The position numbers and the translations under genes are program-made. From Linum tenue (Eukaryota; Streptophyta; Magnoliopsida; Malpighiales; Linaceae): 64,000 bases of DNA. Positions 1 through 11,489 of this stretch are shown in pieces. Under the pieces are notes generated by a model that was not told the DNA's origin, made no database searches, and was given only the letters and a program-made list of their open reading frames with translations. The stretch is from assembly GCA_946122785.1 (NCBI GenBank), contig CAMGYJ010000011.1:12834001-12898000 (forward strand), given 5' to 3'. How positions within the stretch are numbered: the first letter of the stretch is position 1; each line of letters opens with the position of its first letter.

Positions 1-562
1 CAAGTTGAGATTTTACTTTTAAGAATGGAGAGTAACTTTAACTCACATACAGTTTAAGAGTTAAGATTTTTTTAAAAAAAAGTGGAAGTACAAGCAACTT
101 CCACCAGTTTAAGTTAAGTGTCTTAAGTAAAGTATCAAGTACTGGAGATTTTAAATGTAAGGGCGTAGACTGACCCCAACTCAGTCACCAGTTTGAAGAG
201 AAAGAGCTAGAGGAGCAGTTAGAGAGCAGCGAGGTCGTGAGAAGCGGTTCGAGGGAAGCCAATCAGAGGAGGACGATGCAAGCGTTACGAAGGATGCCTA
301 GTCAAAGTTTTCAGTAAGCGGCAATGTTTGAGATTATTGAGTTATTACATTTTATGATTAAGAGCATAGACTAGAGATCAGATTGAGATTTTAATATTTG
401 AGTTTAATTTTCCCACGTGTTAGGGCGTTGCTTTGAACTACAAGAGTGTGTTTTCAGTATTTTATTTATAAAAAATTTTCCACTGCAATTTAAGATTTGA
501 GTATTTTATTTTTCAAGGGCATTTTAGTAAAAATTAGTTCTCGGCCGAGCTAGGGTGTTACA
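1..562 (-). mobile_element. Ty3/gypsy-type LTR, partial
   Basis: Read on the minus strand, the sequence starting at 562 begins TGTAACACCCTAGCTCGG, a typical start of a plant Ty3/gypsy LTR. It runs to the left edge of the window, so the other end and any internal region are not visible. The boundary falls directly in a DUF4283 reading frame, which the LTR interrupts. It may be a solo LTR or the 5' LTR of an element lying outside the window. No coding sequence is seen. Confidence 0.5.
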
Positions 563-1293
563 GTTGAGCTTGAACCTCGTGCATCGGAACTTTACCCTTA
601 TCCTGCACAACCTCCTCCTGTACAACTTCATTGCCGCTACCATTCACCATAGCCTCTGCACTTGCACCCACATTCTTAACCTCCTCATTGTCTGCAGACT
701 TCACTACCTTAGGTTTCCATTTCCTCAGATTGGCAGCCAGCTTCACCCAACCATGGCCATAAACTTCACACCGAGGACAAACAAGTGGCTTATTAAGGTA
801 TTTAACCTTAATATCAAAAGGTGGATCATCATCCGGATAGAGCCGAACTTGAGTTTGGAACCTAGATTTTGCAGCCAAATCCACGCAGATTCTAGCTACC
901 CCCAACTGGCTTCCAACCTTAGTATTCTTATCCATCCATAGAGGAGGCCCTAGCGTGCTAGAAACCCACTCCAAACCATCAAGCATATTGTATTCCAAAG
1001 GCAAACCCCAAATTCTCACCCAGGTCGGGAGGGTTTCAATCACCGAAGATACAAGTTGCAGTCCTAGAGACCATTTTCGAAAGTAAACCTGGTTCCCCTG
1101 GAAATTCCAGGGACTCGAATGGAAAACCCATCTGCTCGTCGACGCCGAAGGAAATTGAAACTCCAGTAATCTCGGACCAAACTTGGAAACCTTGACTACT
1201 TTGTCTCTCCCTCAAAGCGTCGTAGCCCACTGTTGAAGCTGAGCCACCTTCGGGGCTGGACTGACAAACTACCCTATCAGGCAATCTTCCCAT
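563..1293 (-). pseudogene. DUF4283 / zinc-knuckle protein fragment (LINE ORF1-like)
   Basis: Two minus-strand frames together resemble the DUF4283 plus CCHC-type proteins of plant LINE-like elements. The first (about 1293-1036) ends in EFPGEPGLLSKM-type sequence. The second (1043-558) has the typical TWVRIWGLPLEY core, then a basic C-terminal region. A frame change near 1040 separates them. The knuckle is incomplete: CPRC and GH are present but the last cysteine is missing. The left end is cut by the LTR at 562. It is a decayed nucleic-acid-binding protein of a retroelement; no host role is inferred. Confidence 0.6.
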
Positions 1294-1340
1294 TTCATGA
1301 CACCAACCTGCTTAACCTCTCTCGCCAACCTAAATCCATC

Positions 1341-2392
1341 GGATTTTTTCAAGAAATGGCACTTTAAAAAAAAAAAATACAAATAGCACCCAACCCCGAA
1401 AAATTCCAAAAATAGCACCCAAATACCTGTTTATTGTATGCAAGAAGTCCTAGGTTTGAAACACCATCGTGCAATATTAAATCTTTTTATTTAGTAGAGA
1501 TTAAAAAAAGCAGCATGTTGTGCCGGTGGTGGTTCGAACTAGGATAATAAATAGTTAACAAATTATACACCACCAAACTACAACTCTTATGTTGAAACAA
1601 TTACATATTGACAAAATTTTAATCCTTGAACGCTAAAAATGCTCAATAACTTTGAATATCCATAACTTTGTGCTCCAAAATCTGAACGTCATGAATTTTT
1701 TTTCATTTCGCATAACTTTTTAAGGACTACAATTTTTACTAGGAATGAATTTTCAAAACAGGAATTATTTTTGGATATACAAGATTTTGGGAATAACTTT
1801 ACCTTCCCTTTTCACAAATCCACGTACATTCCGAAATTATGTTTGTGATAAAAGGTGTAGTTCTTAAAATGTTATGCGAAATGAAAAAAAAATTCATGAC
1901 GTTCGGATTTTGGAGCACAAAGTTATGGTCGTCCAAAGTTTGACGAAATTAGAAAAAATCTCGTTTGGGGTAGCAAACGCCATTTTTCGGGACGAAAGCG
2001 GGGCTACAAAGGTTTGCGGCTTGCAAGATTTCAAAAATTTATGCGAAATAAAAAAATTCGCTACGATCGGATACCCGAGCACAAAGATACGTTCGTTTGA
2101 AGTTTCCACCTAGGTTAGGATTTATCGGAAAAAAAATATCGGCCAAACCACTGAATGGGGCTACGGTTTTGGACCAAACCGCCCCGGCCCAAGCGGTCTA
2201 CAAAACCGCCCCAGACCCAAGCGGTTTTCAGTGAAAACCGCACCCCCACCCAATTGTTTTCGTGTAAACCGCTAGGTGGGGTGAGCTGGCGGTTTTCGAG
2301 AAAGGTTGGTATTTTTGAAATTTTTCAGGGTTTTGACTTTGGAGGTATTTTTGTAAAAAAAAAATTAAATAGTGGTATTTCTGGAAATTTCC
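1341..2392. mobile_element. degenerate non-coding element with long imperfect inverted ends
   Basis: The left end (about 1341-1440) and the reverse complement of the right end (about 2290-2392) align as imperfect inverted repeats: both have an AGAAAT..CACT block, a poly-A tract and AAAAAT..ACC blocks. The layout suits an old Mutator-like element. I found no target duplication, so the boundaries are uncertain. The ORFs inside show no recognisable domain. An internal 75-bp inverted repeat is listed separately. Confidence 0.3.
1660..1928. repeat. near-perfect inverted repeat (hairpin), about 75-bp arms
   Basis: Positions 1660-1735 and 1851-1928 are reverse complements. The outer 57 bases differ by one substitution and one A/T-run length change; the inner part is slightly less similar. 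The spacer is about 115 bases. A transcript across it could form a long stem. It sits inside the degenerate element at 1341-2392. Confidence 0.75.
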
Positions 2393-2929
2393 CCCCTACT
2401 TTACCTACAAAACATCTCAAAGTAGATCCAAAAATCAAACTTGAGGAAGAGGAAGAAGCGCCCATCAAGATGAAAAGTTGACCTTGTCAAAAAAAATATG
2501 AAAAGGTGACAAAAAGCCACATAACGGAAGCACATGAAGCCGAAAAATCGAAAAGACAGAAATACAGTAGAAAAGTGACACCATGGGGGTATCGCCGACC
2601 ATTTGGAGTCACCGGTGGCATATGCAATTCATTGGTTTATTGATCTCGTGTCTATTTGTTTATAATATACATCTTCACAAATGTTTGAACTTGGATTGCT
2701 CTACAAACTGTTTCATTGCTGACTTATTCCCATTTTGAGCAATAATAGTAGGCAGATGCATCAGTTAATTCTCTCGCATTTTTTTCATCTAATTTTTTAA
2801 TCACATTTTTTATAATAACGTGCTACTAGAGGAAGGGGAAGTACCATAACTGGAAATCGAACACCCGATTTACAATGGGAAGTGTGCTGACTCACCAGCT
2901 AGGTTGAGCCTAATTCGCACATTTTTTTA
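2393..2929. other. non-coding stretch, nothing recognised
   Basis: AT-rich sequence with no convincing reading frame, RNA gene or clear repeat boundary. Confidence 0.5.
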
Positions 2930-3850
2930 TGTACGATAGAGGACTATGGAAATGTGGAAAACCAAACTTATAGCCGTCAATTTGGTTTTGGTTTTAATTG
3001 AAACCAAACTTATAAGAACGTTAACGGTTTTGGTTTTTTGTTTTCAATTGTGGGGGTGGAAGTTTGGTTTGTGGTTTAGCCGCAAACCGCACTAAACCAC
3101 ATGTAGTTCGGTTAACCACTAACCGTATTTTGTAGTTAGTGGTTTTGTTATGCTTAATAAAATTAAAAGTTTTGTGGTTAGTGGTTAACCACAAACCATT
3201 GTGGTTAAACCACAATAACCGCACAAACCATACTTATCCATTGATGTTTTACTTTTTTACGTATTAATATGTAATAATTAATATTAATAAGTATGGTTAT
3301 CAAATTCAAAGACTTATCTAAAGTTTAGCAGTTAACACTTTAACAAGTTATTTTTTATATCGTTGAATTAGTTATAGAAGATTCTAACTTCTACTAATTT
3401 TCTCCACAATTTTTAACAATTTTTATTTATCCGTAATTTTCTCCACATATTTTATTAATATACTTTTTGTATATATTTTATTTGATATATCTTCTTTAAG
3501 TGATATATGATTCTCATTTTTTACCGTTTATGTCATCTTTTGTATCTCTCTAATTTTTTTTATTGATAACAAACTTATAAGAAAAATATAGATAATTAAA
3601 TCTATGAGTATGGTAAATTGATTTTACGGTTAACCACAAACTAATCGCACCGAACCGCATCGGTTAGTGGTTAAGCACTAACCACGGTGGAGTAATTTGT
3701 GGTTACGATATTTAGAGATTTTTGGTTTTACCACTAACCACATTGATGTGATTTGTGGTTATGATATTCAGCGATTTGTGGTTGTGGTTAACCGCAAAAA
3801 TGTGTGATTAACTACAACTGCACTGATTTCCATCCTTGATAAATCGTTTA
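2930..3850. mobile_element. hAT-like non-autonomous remnant with subterminal repeats
   Basis: Many degenerate copies of GGTTTGTGGTTA / TAACCACAAACC lie on both strands, the pattern of subterminal transposase sites in plant hAT derivatives. The outermost ends share only ATGGAAAT as an inverted repeat and I see no clean 8-bp target duplication. Classification is tentative. Confidence 0.4.
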
Positions 3851-4125
3851 ACATCTTATTGGTTTTGGTTAACACCGAAAAACCAATAAAAAACGGATAA
3901 CACCTAAATAAGTCAATGTCCATCAACAACACGTGTTGGCACCAACTTATATGTAGTAAACATCTATCATATCTTCATACTTCTTGTTATCTATACTTAC
4001 TTCATTTTTGTACTTACAACTTATGAGTTTAATTTTTGGTTTATCCAAACCCAACCTAAATCATTATGCCTCTTATCAATTATCGGTCCACCAAAAACCA
4101 ATTAGACCCTTAACAGTTTTGATTC

Positions 4126-4300
4126 TTGGAATTTTGTTTAATCTGGCATTTCCAGGGGAACCAAGTTTACTTTCGAAAATGGTCTCCAGAACTGCAACCT
4201 GTAGCTTTGGTGATTGAAACCCTCCCGACCTGGGTGAGAATTTGGGGTTTGCCTTTGGAATACAATATGCTTTATGGTTTGGAGTCTGTTGATTCCTCCT
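4126..4300 (+). pseudogene. second DUF4283 fragment, opposite orientation
   Basis: The stretch 4148-4291 is a close relative of 981-1100 on the other strand; both encode the WVRIWGLPLEYNML block of DUF4283. Only about 50 codons remain. It abuts the truncated Copia integrase at 4344. Confidence 0.6.
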
Positions 4301-5847
4301 TTCAACTTATGAGTTTTGTTCAGTGGTCTCCACACAAGACATTTCATGGATAATTCCTTTCCGAGAATAAAAAAAATTTCATTTTAAACTCTTGACCTTG
4401 ATCACTACGAATTTTGAGTAACTTTGCAGAATATTGTTTCTCAATAAGATTGGAAAATGAGATCACATGTTGTCTAGTTTCTGACTTAGTTCTCATAAGG
4501 ACAATCCATATCATACTACTGTAGTCATCTACCATGGTCAAGAAGTATTTAAAATCATCATAAGAAGGATGAGAAATAGGACCCCATATGTCCAAATGTA
4601 TTAACTCAAAAGCTTTTGCAGTAATAGTGTTGCTGACAGGAAAAGGTAAGCATTTTTGTCTAGCAAAATGACAGACATCACAGTTGGAAAAATGTGTAGT
4701 ATCTATACTAGGACATATTCTATCGAGAAAAAGGTAGTTAAGATTGAGAAATGTGGCCTAGTATGTAATGCCAAAGATTAAAACTACCAGTTGTGCTTGG
4801 GCAACAACCTTTTTACGACTAGTGACATTCTTCCTATCAAACTTGTAAAGACCATTGTGAAGCTCAACAGAACCAATCATTTGCATCTTCGATATGTCCT
4901 GTATGAAGCAAAAACATGAGGATAAGGTCAAGCATAAAGTACTTTGTCTAGTGAGTTTGCTCACTGACATCATATTCGAGCTAAATTCTGGAACTAGTAA
5001 CACATCATATAACATCAGATTATCTGAGAATTTCATTGATCCAATTCGAATTACCTTGACACTATAACCTGTTGGTAAAGTATATCAACATTACTAATAG
5101 GAGTACTACTTAGGAACATGTTATGATCATATATGACATGATCTGTTGCACCTGTGTCAAGGATCCAAGTGTCTCCCCGAGAATTTTATGTTTGTGGTAG
5201 CACTACAAGGTATTCTTGCCTGCATTAGTGGTGTGCTTACTGATAAACGATGCTGCTGAATGTAATGCAGAATTGTTGTTGGGCGCTGAGGATACATGGT
5301 CATTGTCAGCACTATTCTTGAGTAGGCTCATCAGTGCTTCAAATTGTTCTTTCTGAAGTGTCACTCCTTCGGCAGTATTCACATTGCCTTGTTCTGCACC
5401 AAAGACATTATTAGCTTGCGTGAAACTTCATCTGCCTCCTCTTGGAGACATACCAGGTGGTCACCCATGCTTGTGGTAGCAAGTGTCTTCAGTGTGGCCT
5501 TGCATATTGAAATAGGTGGAGTTAGGTGTTCCAGAACCACCTCTACCCCTGCCTCTGCCTCTGCCTCTCAAATTTTGATTAGGGCTAGAGTTCCATTCTC
5601 CTCTTGACTGATGAGGAGCCTTAACCCCCAATGACTGTAAGGCTAGAGCTAGGGATTCAACCATCTTCCCTTTGTCCTTAGGTGTTCCAGTACTTTGTCT
5701 TTCATGTTGTGCCATCTTGTAAAACACTTGATCCATTGTGGGCAATGGATCTGAAAACAGTACATGTGATCTAGGTATACTGTAATTTTCATACAATCCT
5801 CTCAGGAAGTGAACAATCAGATTAGTTTCCTGGTATGAATTCACCAC

Positions 5848-7320
5848 CACTACAAGAAAATATAGCTATGGAAACAAAGGAAATTTGCATCTATAAGTCA
5901 ATTATTTGTCTCTATATTGACTTAGATGCAAATTATACATTTGTCTCCTGTAATGTTGTCACTGTAGCTCTGTAAAGACAGATAAAGTTACAAATATTAT
6001 CTGTTGCTGATTTGAGTTATTGCAATTAATATTTTAGCCACTAATATATCTTTTTTATGACTATTATTCTGACTTCGTATCAAAAAGTTAAAGACATAAT
6101 ATTAGCCTCCAAAACTATTTACAGAGACGGATAGTTTTGTTTCCAAAACTGATTTTTGAGACAATTATATATGCATTAGAATATAAGTTCTAAAAAATTA
6201 TTTCTTCTATAAAAGAAAAAACATTATTATCTGTCTCAAATGTTATATTTTGATACAAATAATTTTGCCTCTAAAACTATTGAAATTTATGACTTTAATA
6301 GCCTTTTGAAGGTACATATTTTTATCTCTTATATTATTTGTAGAGGCAAATAATTTTTTTGTGATATGAATCTTATATTATCATTATATATGAATAACCT
6401 TTCTAACCCTTTTCTTCGTGGTTAATGATATATATGTGGAGGCAGATAATTTTATTTTCCAATAGCATTTTCGATCCATGAATATCAAATGTAACACATA
6501 TTAGTAAAGCAATAAAATTTGAGAAATAAAAACAATATTATAAATTAATATTAAATCAATAATATATAAACACCACAATCCTCCAAACAAACTAAAATAA
6601 CGTCCAATTCCAACAAACATATTTTGCCTATAGTATTCTTAATTAGAACTAGTCTCCAATCCTGAAGCAACCTTTAACGTCCACCTGTTACGAGAGAAAC
6701 ATCTAAATTAATCATCTATTTGTCTTGAAAGACAAGATGGGAGAGGGTTTACGCGGCTACCATTCGTGCGGCGGGTTAGAGCAAAAGGGGAGATGGAATT
6801 TGGAGTAGTTCTTGTCGCTGCCATGATGGGGTTCGTTTAGGGTTAATACGAATTACTAGGTTTATACATAATTTAGGGTTTGGGAACTACATATATAATA
6901 TATCCAAGACCAGGGTGTTATATAAATGGTCAGCTTAATAATGACATTAGCTTCCGTTTCAAAAAGGTACTTCCTTTTTTCCTTTTTCTTTCCCTAAATT
7001 TGTTTTTGATTTTGTCCAAAATAAAGAAATTAGCTAATAAAAATCATTAAGATAATTATAAGTGGCACGGGCAATTGTTCTTAGTAGAGGCGGATAATCA
7101 TATTAATAGGAACAATTTTGTATATATGTCGTATATAATGTATTTTCAATGGCAGAAATTTATATGTATAGTGACAAATTGTTTATATGTCATATATAAC
7201 AACTTTTAGAGACCTATAATCATTCTTATAGAGACAAACAATATATTTGTCATATATGGTACTTTAAGAGATACAATATTTGTATTAATATTTTGTTGCT
7301 ATAAACGAGTTTTCTTGTAC
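5848..7320. mobile_element. non-autonomous CACTA-like element
   Basis: The left end starts CACTACAAGAAAA at 5848. The right end carries the inverted TTTTCTTGTA just before 7320, with its last bases diverged. Both inner flanks read into a TATAGC motif in inverted orientation. No transposase frame is visible and the interior is AT-rich. It splits the Copia gag frame of 4344-10200. The target duplication is not clear (CAC repeats on the left). Confidence 0.6.
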
Positions 7321-7628
7321 TTTGATAGCTTCACATGTATTGTGCCTGCCTGTTGGGTGTGCATTTGCATACTGGAATACTCTGATAATTTCTAAGTTCT
7401 TCACTTACAGTAATTAAATCATTATGATACTCGGACAAGCTTCGGCTTGCTTGTTTCAAGGTGCATAGCTGTTCTTTCAGTTTTACAATTCTAATTAGGT
7501 CACCCTGAGCATATCGAAGTTTTAGGGGTCTCCATACCTCAATTGTAGACTGGATGCTTCTCACACTTTTGCAATTCACTTTATCAACAGACTGTAGAAT
7601 CCAACTTTTGACCATAGTGTTGCAGCTT

Positions 7629-7928
7629 TGACGCGTGACAGCTTCACGCGTCGGGAACTTGAAATACGAGAACTAAACGAAACTGAAAATACTGGGGTTT
7701 ATTCTTCTTTTTGATAAATAAAACGCAAAGGTTGAGTACATATTTATAGGAGAGTCTTCCTAAACCTACTCCTCCCTAAACATGGTAACCCTAACCGAGT
7801 CCTACTCTTACTAGAATTACCGACTGAACAAGAATAATAATCTGAATACTAATCCGACAATAAACTAATAAACTAAAACAATACGATAATAAGAGGCAGA
7901 GCCTCTCTACCCGCCCATGCCCGATCGG
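7629..7928 (-). repeat. 3' LTR of the TR-GAG element
   Basis: Direct repeat of 9735-10034 with two visible base differences. In element orientation it ends CACGCGTCA. A purine-rich tract (about 7942-7956 on the minus strand) precedes it, so the true 5' end of the LTR may lie slightly further right than the shared 300 bp. Confidence 0.85.
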
Positions 7929-7937
7929 CCAAATGCA

Positions 7938-9524
7938 TCAATCCTCCCTCCTTTCGAAAGCCTCGTCCCGAGGCTGCGGCTCGACTTCATCCTCTCCAGC
8001 CGATCCGAAGTCCCCGATCATGACGAACACATGGTTATTGGCGCATCGATGACCATAGGTGAATCGTTCGTCACAGTTGTAGCAAAGCCCATCTCTCCTA
8101 CGTCTTGCAGCCTCCTCGGGTGTCAGGTTGTGAATGACTCGGCGGGTTTGCTGTGGTGGACCTCGCTCCGCTCCCGGGGCCGACGCTGGCGTAGCTGCAG
8201 CAGCAGGCGGCGGGGGTTGATTGGAGCTCCCCTTTGACGCCGCGGTCACTCCTCGGGACACAGCTCCCATTGCTCCCTTCTCGACCCGTATCTCCTCTTC
8301 TCGAATCTTGGCCAACCGGTACGCATCCCCGGTATTTTGCGGGTTAAAGGCGCGGATGTAGGCCGAAATTTCTGGCTTGAGACCGCCCATGTAGGTCCCC
8401 ATGATCGCTTCCTTTCCCCACCCACGGCAGCGATTGAGCAACTTCTCAAACGTCTGCTGGTAATCCTCCACGGTGCCCGTTTGCTTAATTTTTGCCAGCG
8501 CCTCATGTCCCGCGGCCTTCTCCGAAGCCCCATATCGTTTCCAGAATTCATCCCGGAAGTCCTCCCACCACATCTCCTTCCCGCTCTGCTCGAACTCCTC
8601 TTCCAACCACATGACCCATTGGTTGGCGTCACCTTCCAAGTGGAATGAAGCTAGGGCCACCTTCTGCTCCTCCGAGATCCCCTGGTACTTGAAATATTTC
8701 TCCACCCTCGACATCCAGCCGGATGGATCTTCATGACCCGTGAAGCGTGGGAATTCTATAGTAGCTTGCCGTCCTTTGAACAGAGCCGCCGCGACTTCCC
8801 CTCTTGCTTCCGATCGACCAAGACCCACAGCTCCCCGATTTGGTTTGCTCAACTCAACTCGGTCAGCTGCCCCGGGCTTCTTGGCCTCGTGGTTCGGCCC
8901 GCCTTCGGAAGAGCCCCAGCCCGTGGCCCGACCTCCACCTGCCGCGCCTACGCCGAGCCCGCCGAGCTCCCTCGGCTCCTCCTGCTCCGATCGGCGGGAG
9001 CCCGAGCCGCTCGCTCCCATCCCTGTCCCTCCGGTACTCCCACTACGGCCACCACCCATGCCCGTCGGCAGGCCCGACGGTGGTCGGTGATCTCCGGTAT
9101 CCATCGCCAAGCTCCCCCATGCGCCGCCCAACGCTTGGATCGCCTGGTCCCGAGTCTTCAGCAACTCGCCGCCCTGAGCTCCCCGAAGTGAAGTGGTATG
9201 CGGGGTCACGGGCAGTGGGGATGAACTTCCCCTCTCTTCGTTGGTCATCGACAGCGTCCCCTTGAGTTTTTCACCGGCCGGGATTAGGTCGACAGTCCGC
9301 CTCGCCGATTCGCGGTTCCCCATCCCTGCAATCATCTCCGCGAGCTGAGCGATCGTTGCCTGGATTCCCTCGTTGCTCGCCCGGAGCTCACCCTGGCCGC
9401 TGGTGATGCGATCGAGCTTTGCATCGGCCTCAGCCTGCCGTCTAGCTAGGGTTTCATACCCATCCTGATATCCCGCTCGGATTTCTTCCACGACAACCTG
9501 CAGCGTCGCTTGGCCCCTCTCCAT
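7938..9524 (-). CDS. retrotransposon Gag protein (TR-GAG)
   Basis: A 528-residue open frame. Its centre carries a Retrotrans_gag domain, with FPRFTGHEDPSGWMSRVEKY and later WEDFRDEFWKRYG. A CCHC-like knuckle follows near the C-terminus (CYNCDERFTYGHRC). The N-terminal third is charged and low in complexity, with a predicted coiled-coil-like start. Such proteins form the particle that packages element RNA. A better family start lies upstream at 9692 in the same frame, but a TGA at 9572-9570 interrupts it, so 9524 is the first usable methionine after that stop. The GC content is much higher than the surroundings. The plus-strand ORFs here are shadows. Confidence 0.8.
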   Translation of the reverse strand: MERGQATLQVVVEEIRAGYQDGYETLARRQAEADAKLDRITSGQGELRASNEGIQATIAQLAEMIAGMGNRESARRTVDLIPAGEKLKGTLSMTNEERGSSSPLPVTPHTTSLRGAQGGELLKTRDQAIQALGGAWGSLAMDTGDHRPPSGLPTGMGGGRSGSTGGTGMGASGSGSRRSEQEEPRELGGLGVGAAGGGRATGWGSSEGGPNHEAKKPGAADRVELSKPNRGAVGLGRSEARGEVAAALFKGRQATIEFPRFTGHEDPSGWMSRVEKYFKYQGISEEQKVALASFHLEGDANQWVMWLEEEFEQSGKEMWWEDFRDEFWKRYGASEKAAGHEALAKIKQTGTVEDYQQTFEKLLNRCRGWGKEAIMGTYMGGLKPEISAYIRAFNPQNTGDAYRLAKIREEEIRVEKGAMGAVSRGVTAASKGSSNQPPPPAAAATPASAPGAERGPPQQTRRVIHNLTPEEAARRRRDGLCYNCDERFTYGHRCANNHVFVMIGDFGSAGEDEVEPQPRDEAFERRED

Positions 9525-9719
9525 ATTCCCCGTCGTGCTCCTGATGAAGCCGAGTTCCTCCTCAGTCGCTCAGAGGCGGCGATCGAGGGCTTCAGCTCTC
9601 GCCCTCACTTCCGCCAGCTCTCGGCCTGCCTGGCCGCGGCCGTCATCATCGCCCACGTCCTGCGAGGCGGCGGTGTTCTTCTTGGGAGGCATCGTGGTCC
9701 CGGTTCTTTGTCGAAACCG

Positions 9720-9732
9720 GGCTCTGATACCA
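9720..9732 (-). promoter_or_regulatory. tRNA-iMet primer-binding site of TR-GAG
   Basis: The minus strand reads TGGTATCAGAGCC two bases inside the right LTR, the standard plant initiator tRNA-Met priming site. It fixes the orientation of the element. Confidence 0.85.
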
Positions 9733-9734
9733 AT

Positions 9735-10034
9735 TGACGCGTGACAGCTTCACGCGTCGGGAACTTGAAATACGAGAACTAAACGAAACTGAAAATACTG
9801 GGGTTTATTCTTCTTTTTGATAAATAAAACGCAAAGATTGAGTACATATTTATAGGAGAGTCTTCCTAAACCTACTCCTCCCTAAACATGGTAACCCTAA
9901 CCGAGTCCTACTCTTACTAGAATTACCGACTGAACAAGAATAATAATCTGAATACTAATCCGACAATAAACTAATAAACTAAAACAATACGATAATAAGA
10001 GGCAGAGCCTCTCTACCCGCCCATGCCTGATCGG
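9735..10034 (-). repeat. 5' LTR of the TR-GAG element
   Basis: Direct repeat of 7629-7928. It lies next to the primer-binding site, so it is the 5' LTR for the minus-strand element. The outer end lacks the canonical TG start, and a dozen bases may have been lost on insertion. Confidence 0.85.
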
Positions 10035-10448
10035 GCTTGTCCATGGCCAGGTTATTGCATCTCCCGCCTCTGGCTTGGGGATGCTTCCATCCATGAAACC
10101 TAGCTTGATTTTGGATGCAAGTGCGTCAATCATGGCTGCACTCCAGTCGTTGTAGTTGGCTAGTGTGAGTTTTTGGTGAACCAGAACTTGGCCATAACTT
10201 TTGCAATTCCTTGAGGATTTCAAAGATCAAGTGACTCCAACCTGATAAAGCGAAAGGAAAGTTGATAACTTTGAACTTAATTATTGAGGGGAAAAAGCAT
10301 TATAACGAGCTTCATCTGTTATGGAAAAAAGAAAACGCTAACCTTAGCGCAACTGCAATAACAAATGTCACAGAAGTTATGGTATTCACCATTGAAGCAA
10401 CGGAAGTTGGAGATGTGTCTTTCAGACTCACAAAGTACATGTTCAAGG

Positions 10449-10953
10449 TGTCAGGAACTGGTAGGAAAAAATAGATTGAAGGCATGATTAATCACTTTCC
10501 TTAGGGTGTTATTTGCCCCACTATTACAAATTGTTGGTAGGCTCGAGCAAACCACCCCCATGAGTCCCTTCAGTTCTAAGTCTGGAAGCAGCAATCTTGC
10601 AGACTTCTGTGTTTATGAAATAGAGAAGGAAAATGGGAAGAAGAATAATTCTCTTGTCTTAAAAAGAGTTATAGCAGTCCTTTATATGGAGTCCTCTATT
10701 TATATTTGTGAAAACTGGAAGTTACCTCCGAAGAGACGCATCCTTTCACAGAAAAAAGTAGTTACCTTTCCCAAAATGACATCCTTTCACAGAAAAAGAG
10801 AAGTTACCTTTATGAAAGGATACCTGTTTTACAATATTCAAACGGTAATTAATTAAAATAAAATTTAATTAACTAAACTGTTAAAATACTCAATTCTTAT
10901 ACTTTCCTTATCCCATCAATGTGGTATTACAACTCTATTGACTAACTCTAACA
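10449..10953 (-). repeat. 3' LTR of the Copia element
   Basis: Direct repeat of the split right LTR. It shares the GGAACTGGTAGGAAA start, the TGATTAATCACT and TTATTTGCCCC blocks and the CTCTATTGACTAACTCTAA end. It contains tandem CCTTTCACAG..AAAGT blocks that vary in copy number between the two LTRs. Confidence 0.8.
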
Positions 10954-11489
10954 ATCCCCCACTTAGTCAACAAGAGTTGAGAATACCTGCCTCGAATAAG
11001 TAATGCATACATAAAGATATCTTCTCGATTTGAACCTTTACCTAGTGTAAACAACTCAAAGTTGCAACAAATTAGTGACGGGCTTAAGCCTAGGAGTCAC
11101 GATCCAAAGCTATAACCGGAGATGTCACACACATACTTGTCTTTTCTCTAAACCACAATCACCAACAAGGGTAGCACTATTATGGTCATGTGTTGATCCT
11201 GTTTCATGAGCATACACAAAGGTTGACCTCTACTTTTGTTAGAGCGGCACCACTCTTAATGCTCACATAGGTGACATTCCAAATGAATTCATCAAGAGTT
11301 CTATAACTCATATGAAGAGTTCTATAACTCACCCTTCTTTGAACTAATTTACTTGTACAATAAATTAGTATCTCAACTAGAGTAACTTGTTATTACCACA
11401 TTGAACCTTTTAATTAGTGAATACCTAAAGAAAAGGTTGGGTTCTCATTACTTCTAACTATACAAAAGGTCACAATCACATCCCTTGGG

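Larger units (their letters stand above)
7629..10034 (-). mobile_element. TR-GAG element (LTR retrotransposon with gag only)
   Basis: Two 300-bp direct repeats (7629-7928 and 9735-10034) flank a single gag ORF. I count only two differences between the repeats, so the insertion is recent. A primer-binding site matching initiator tRNA-Met lies inside the right repeat, so the element reads on the minus strand. No protease, reverse transcriptase, RNase H or integrase is present. The host sequence joins in frame if the element is removed. GCTT flanks both sides (7625-7628, 10035-10038), a short or imperfect target duplication. Confidence 0.85.
4344..10200 (-). mobile_element. decayed Ty1/Copia retrotransposon, split by two later insertions
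   Basis: Minus-strand Copia pieces lie in polyprotein order from right to left. Gag N-terminus (10200-10035, LTLANYNDWSAAM) joins gag middle (7628-7325, MVKSWILQSVDKVN). Then come gag C-terminus with a Gly-Arg-rich tract and CCHC remnant (5847-5461), a protease-region piece (5036-4758) and an integrase piece (4595-4344, MDIWGPISHPS). Removing the TR-GAG insertion makes the gag frame continuous across 7628/10035. Reverse transcriptase, RNase H and both LTRs are missing. Several stops are present. At the right it adjoins the WAT1 pseudogene. Confidence 0.75.

Noticed and set aside
2155..2481. A 108-codon plus-strand ORF
   Set aside because: It covers the degenerate right end of a non-coding element and a poly-A run; the protein has no recognisable motif.
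8246..9265. Long ORFs on the plus strand and other minus frames over the gag gene
   Set aside because: They are shadows of the GC-rich gag frame; translations are Pro/Arg/Ser-rich with no domain.
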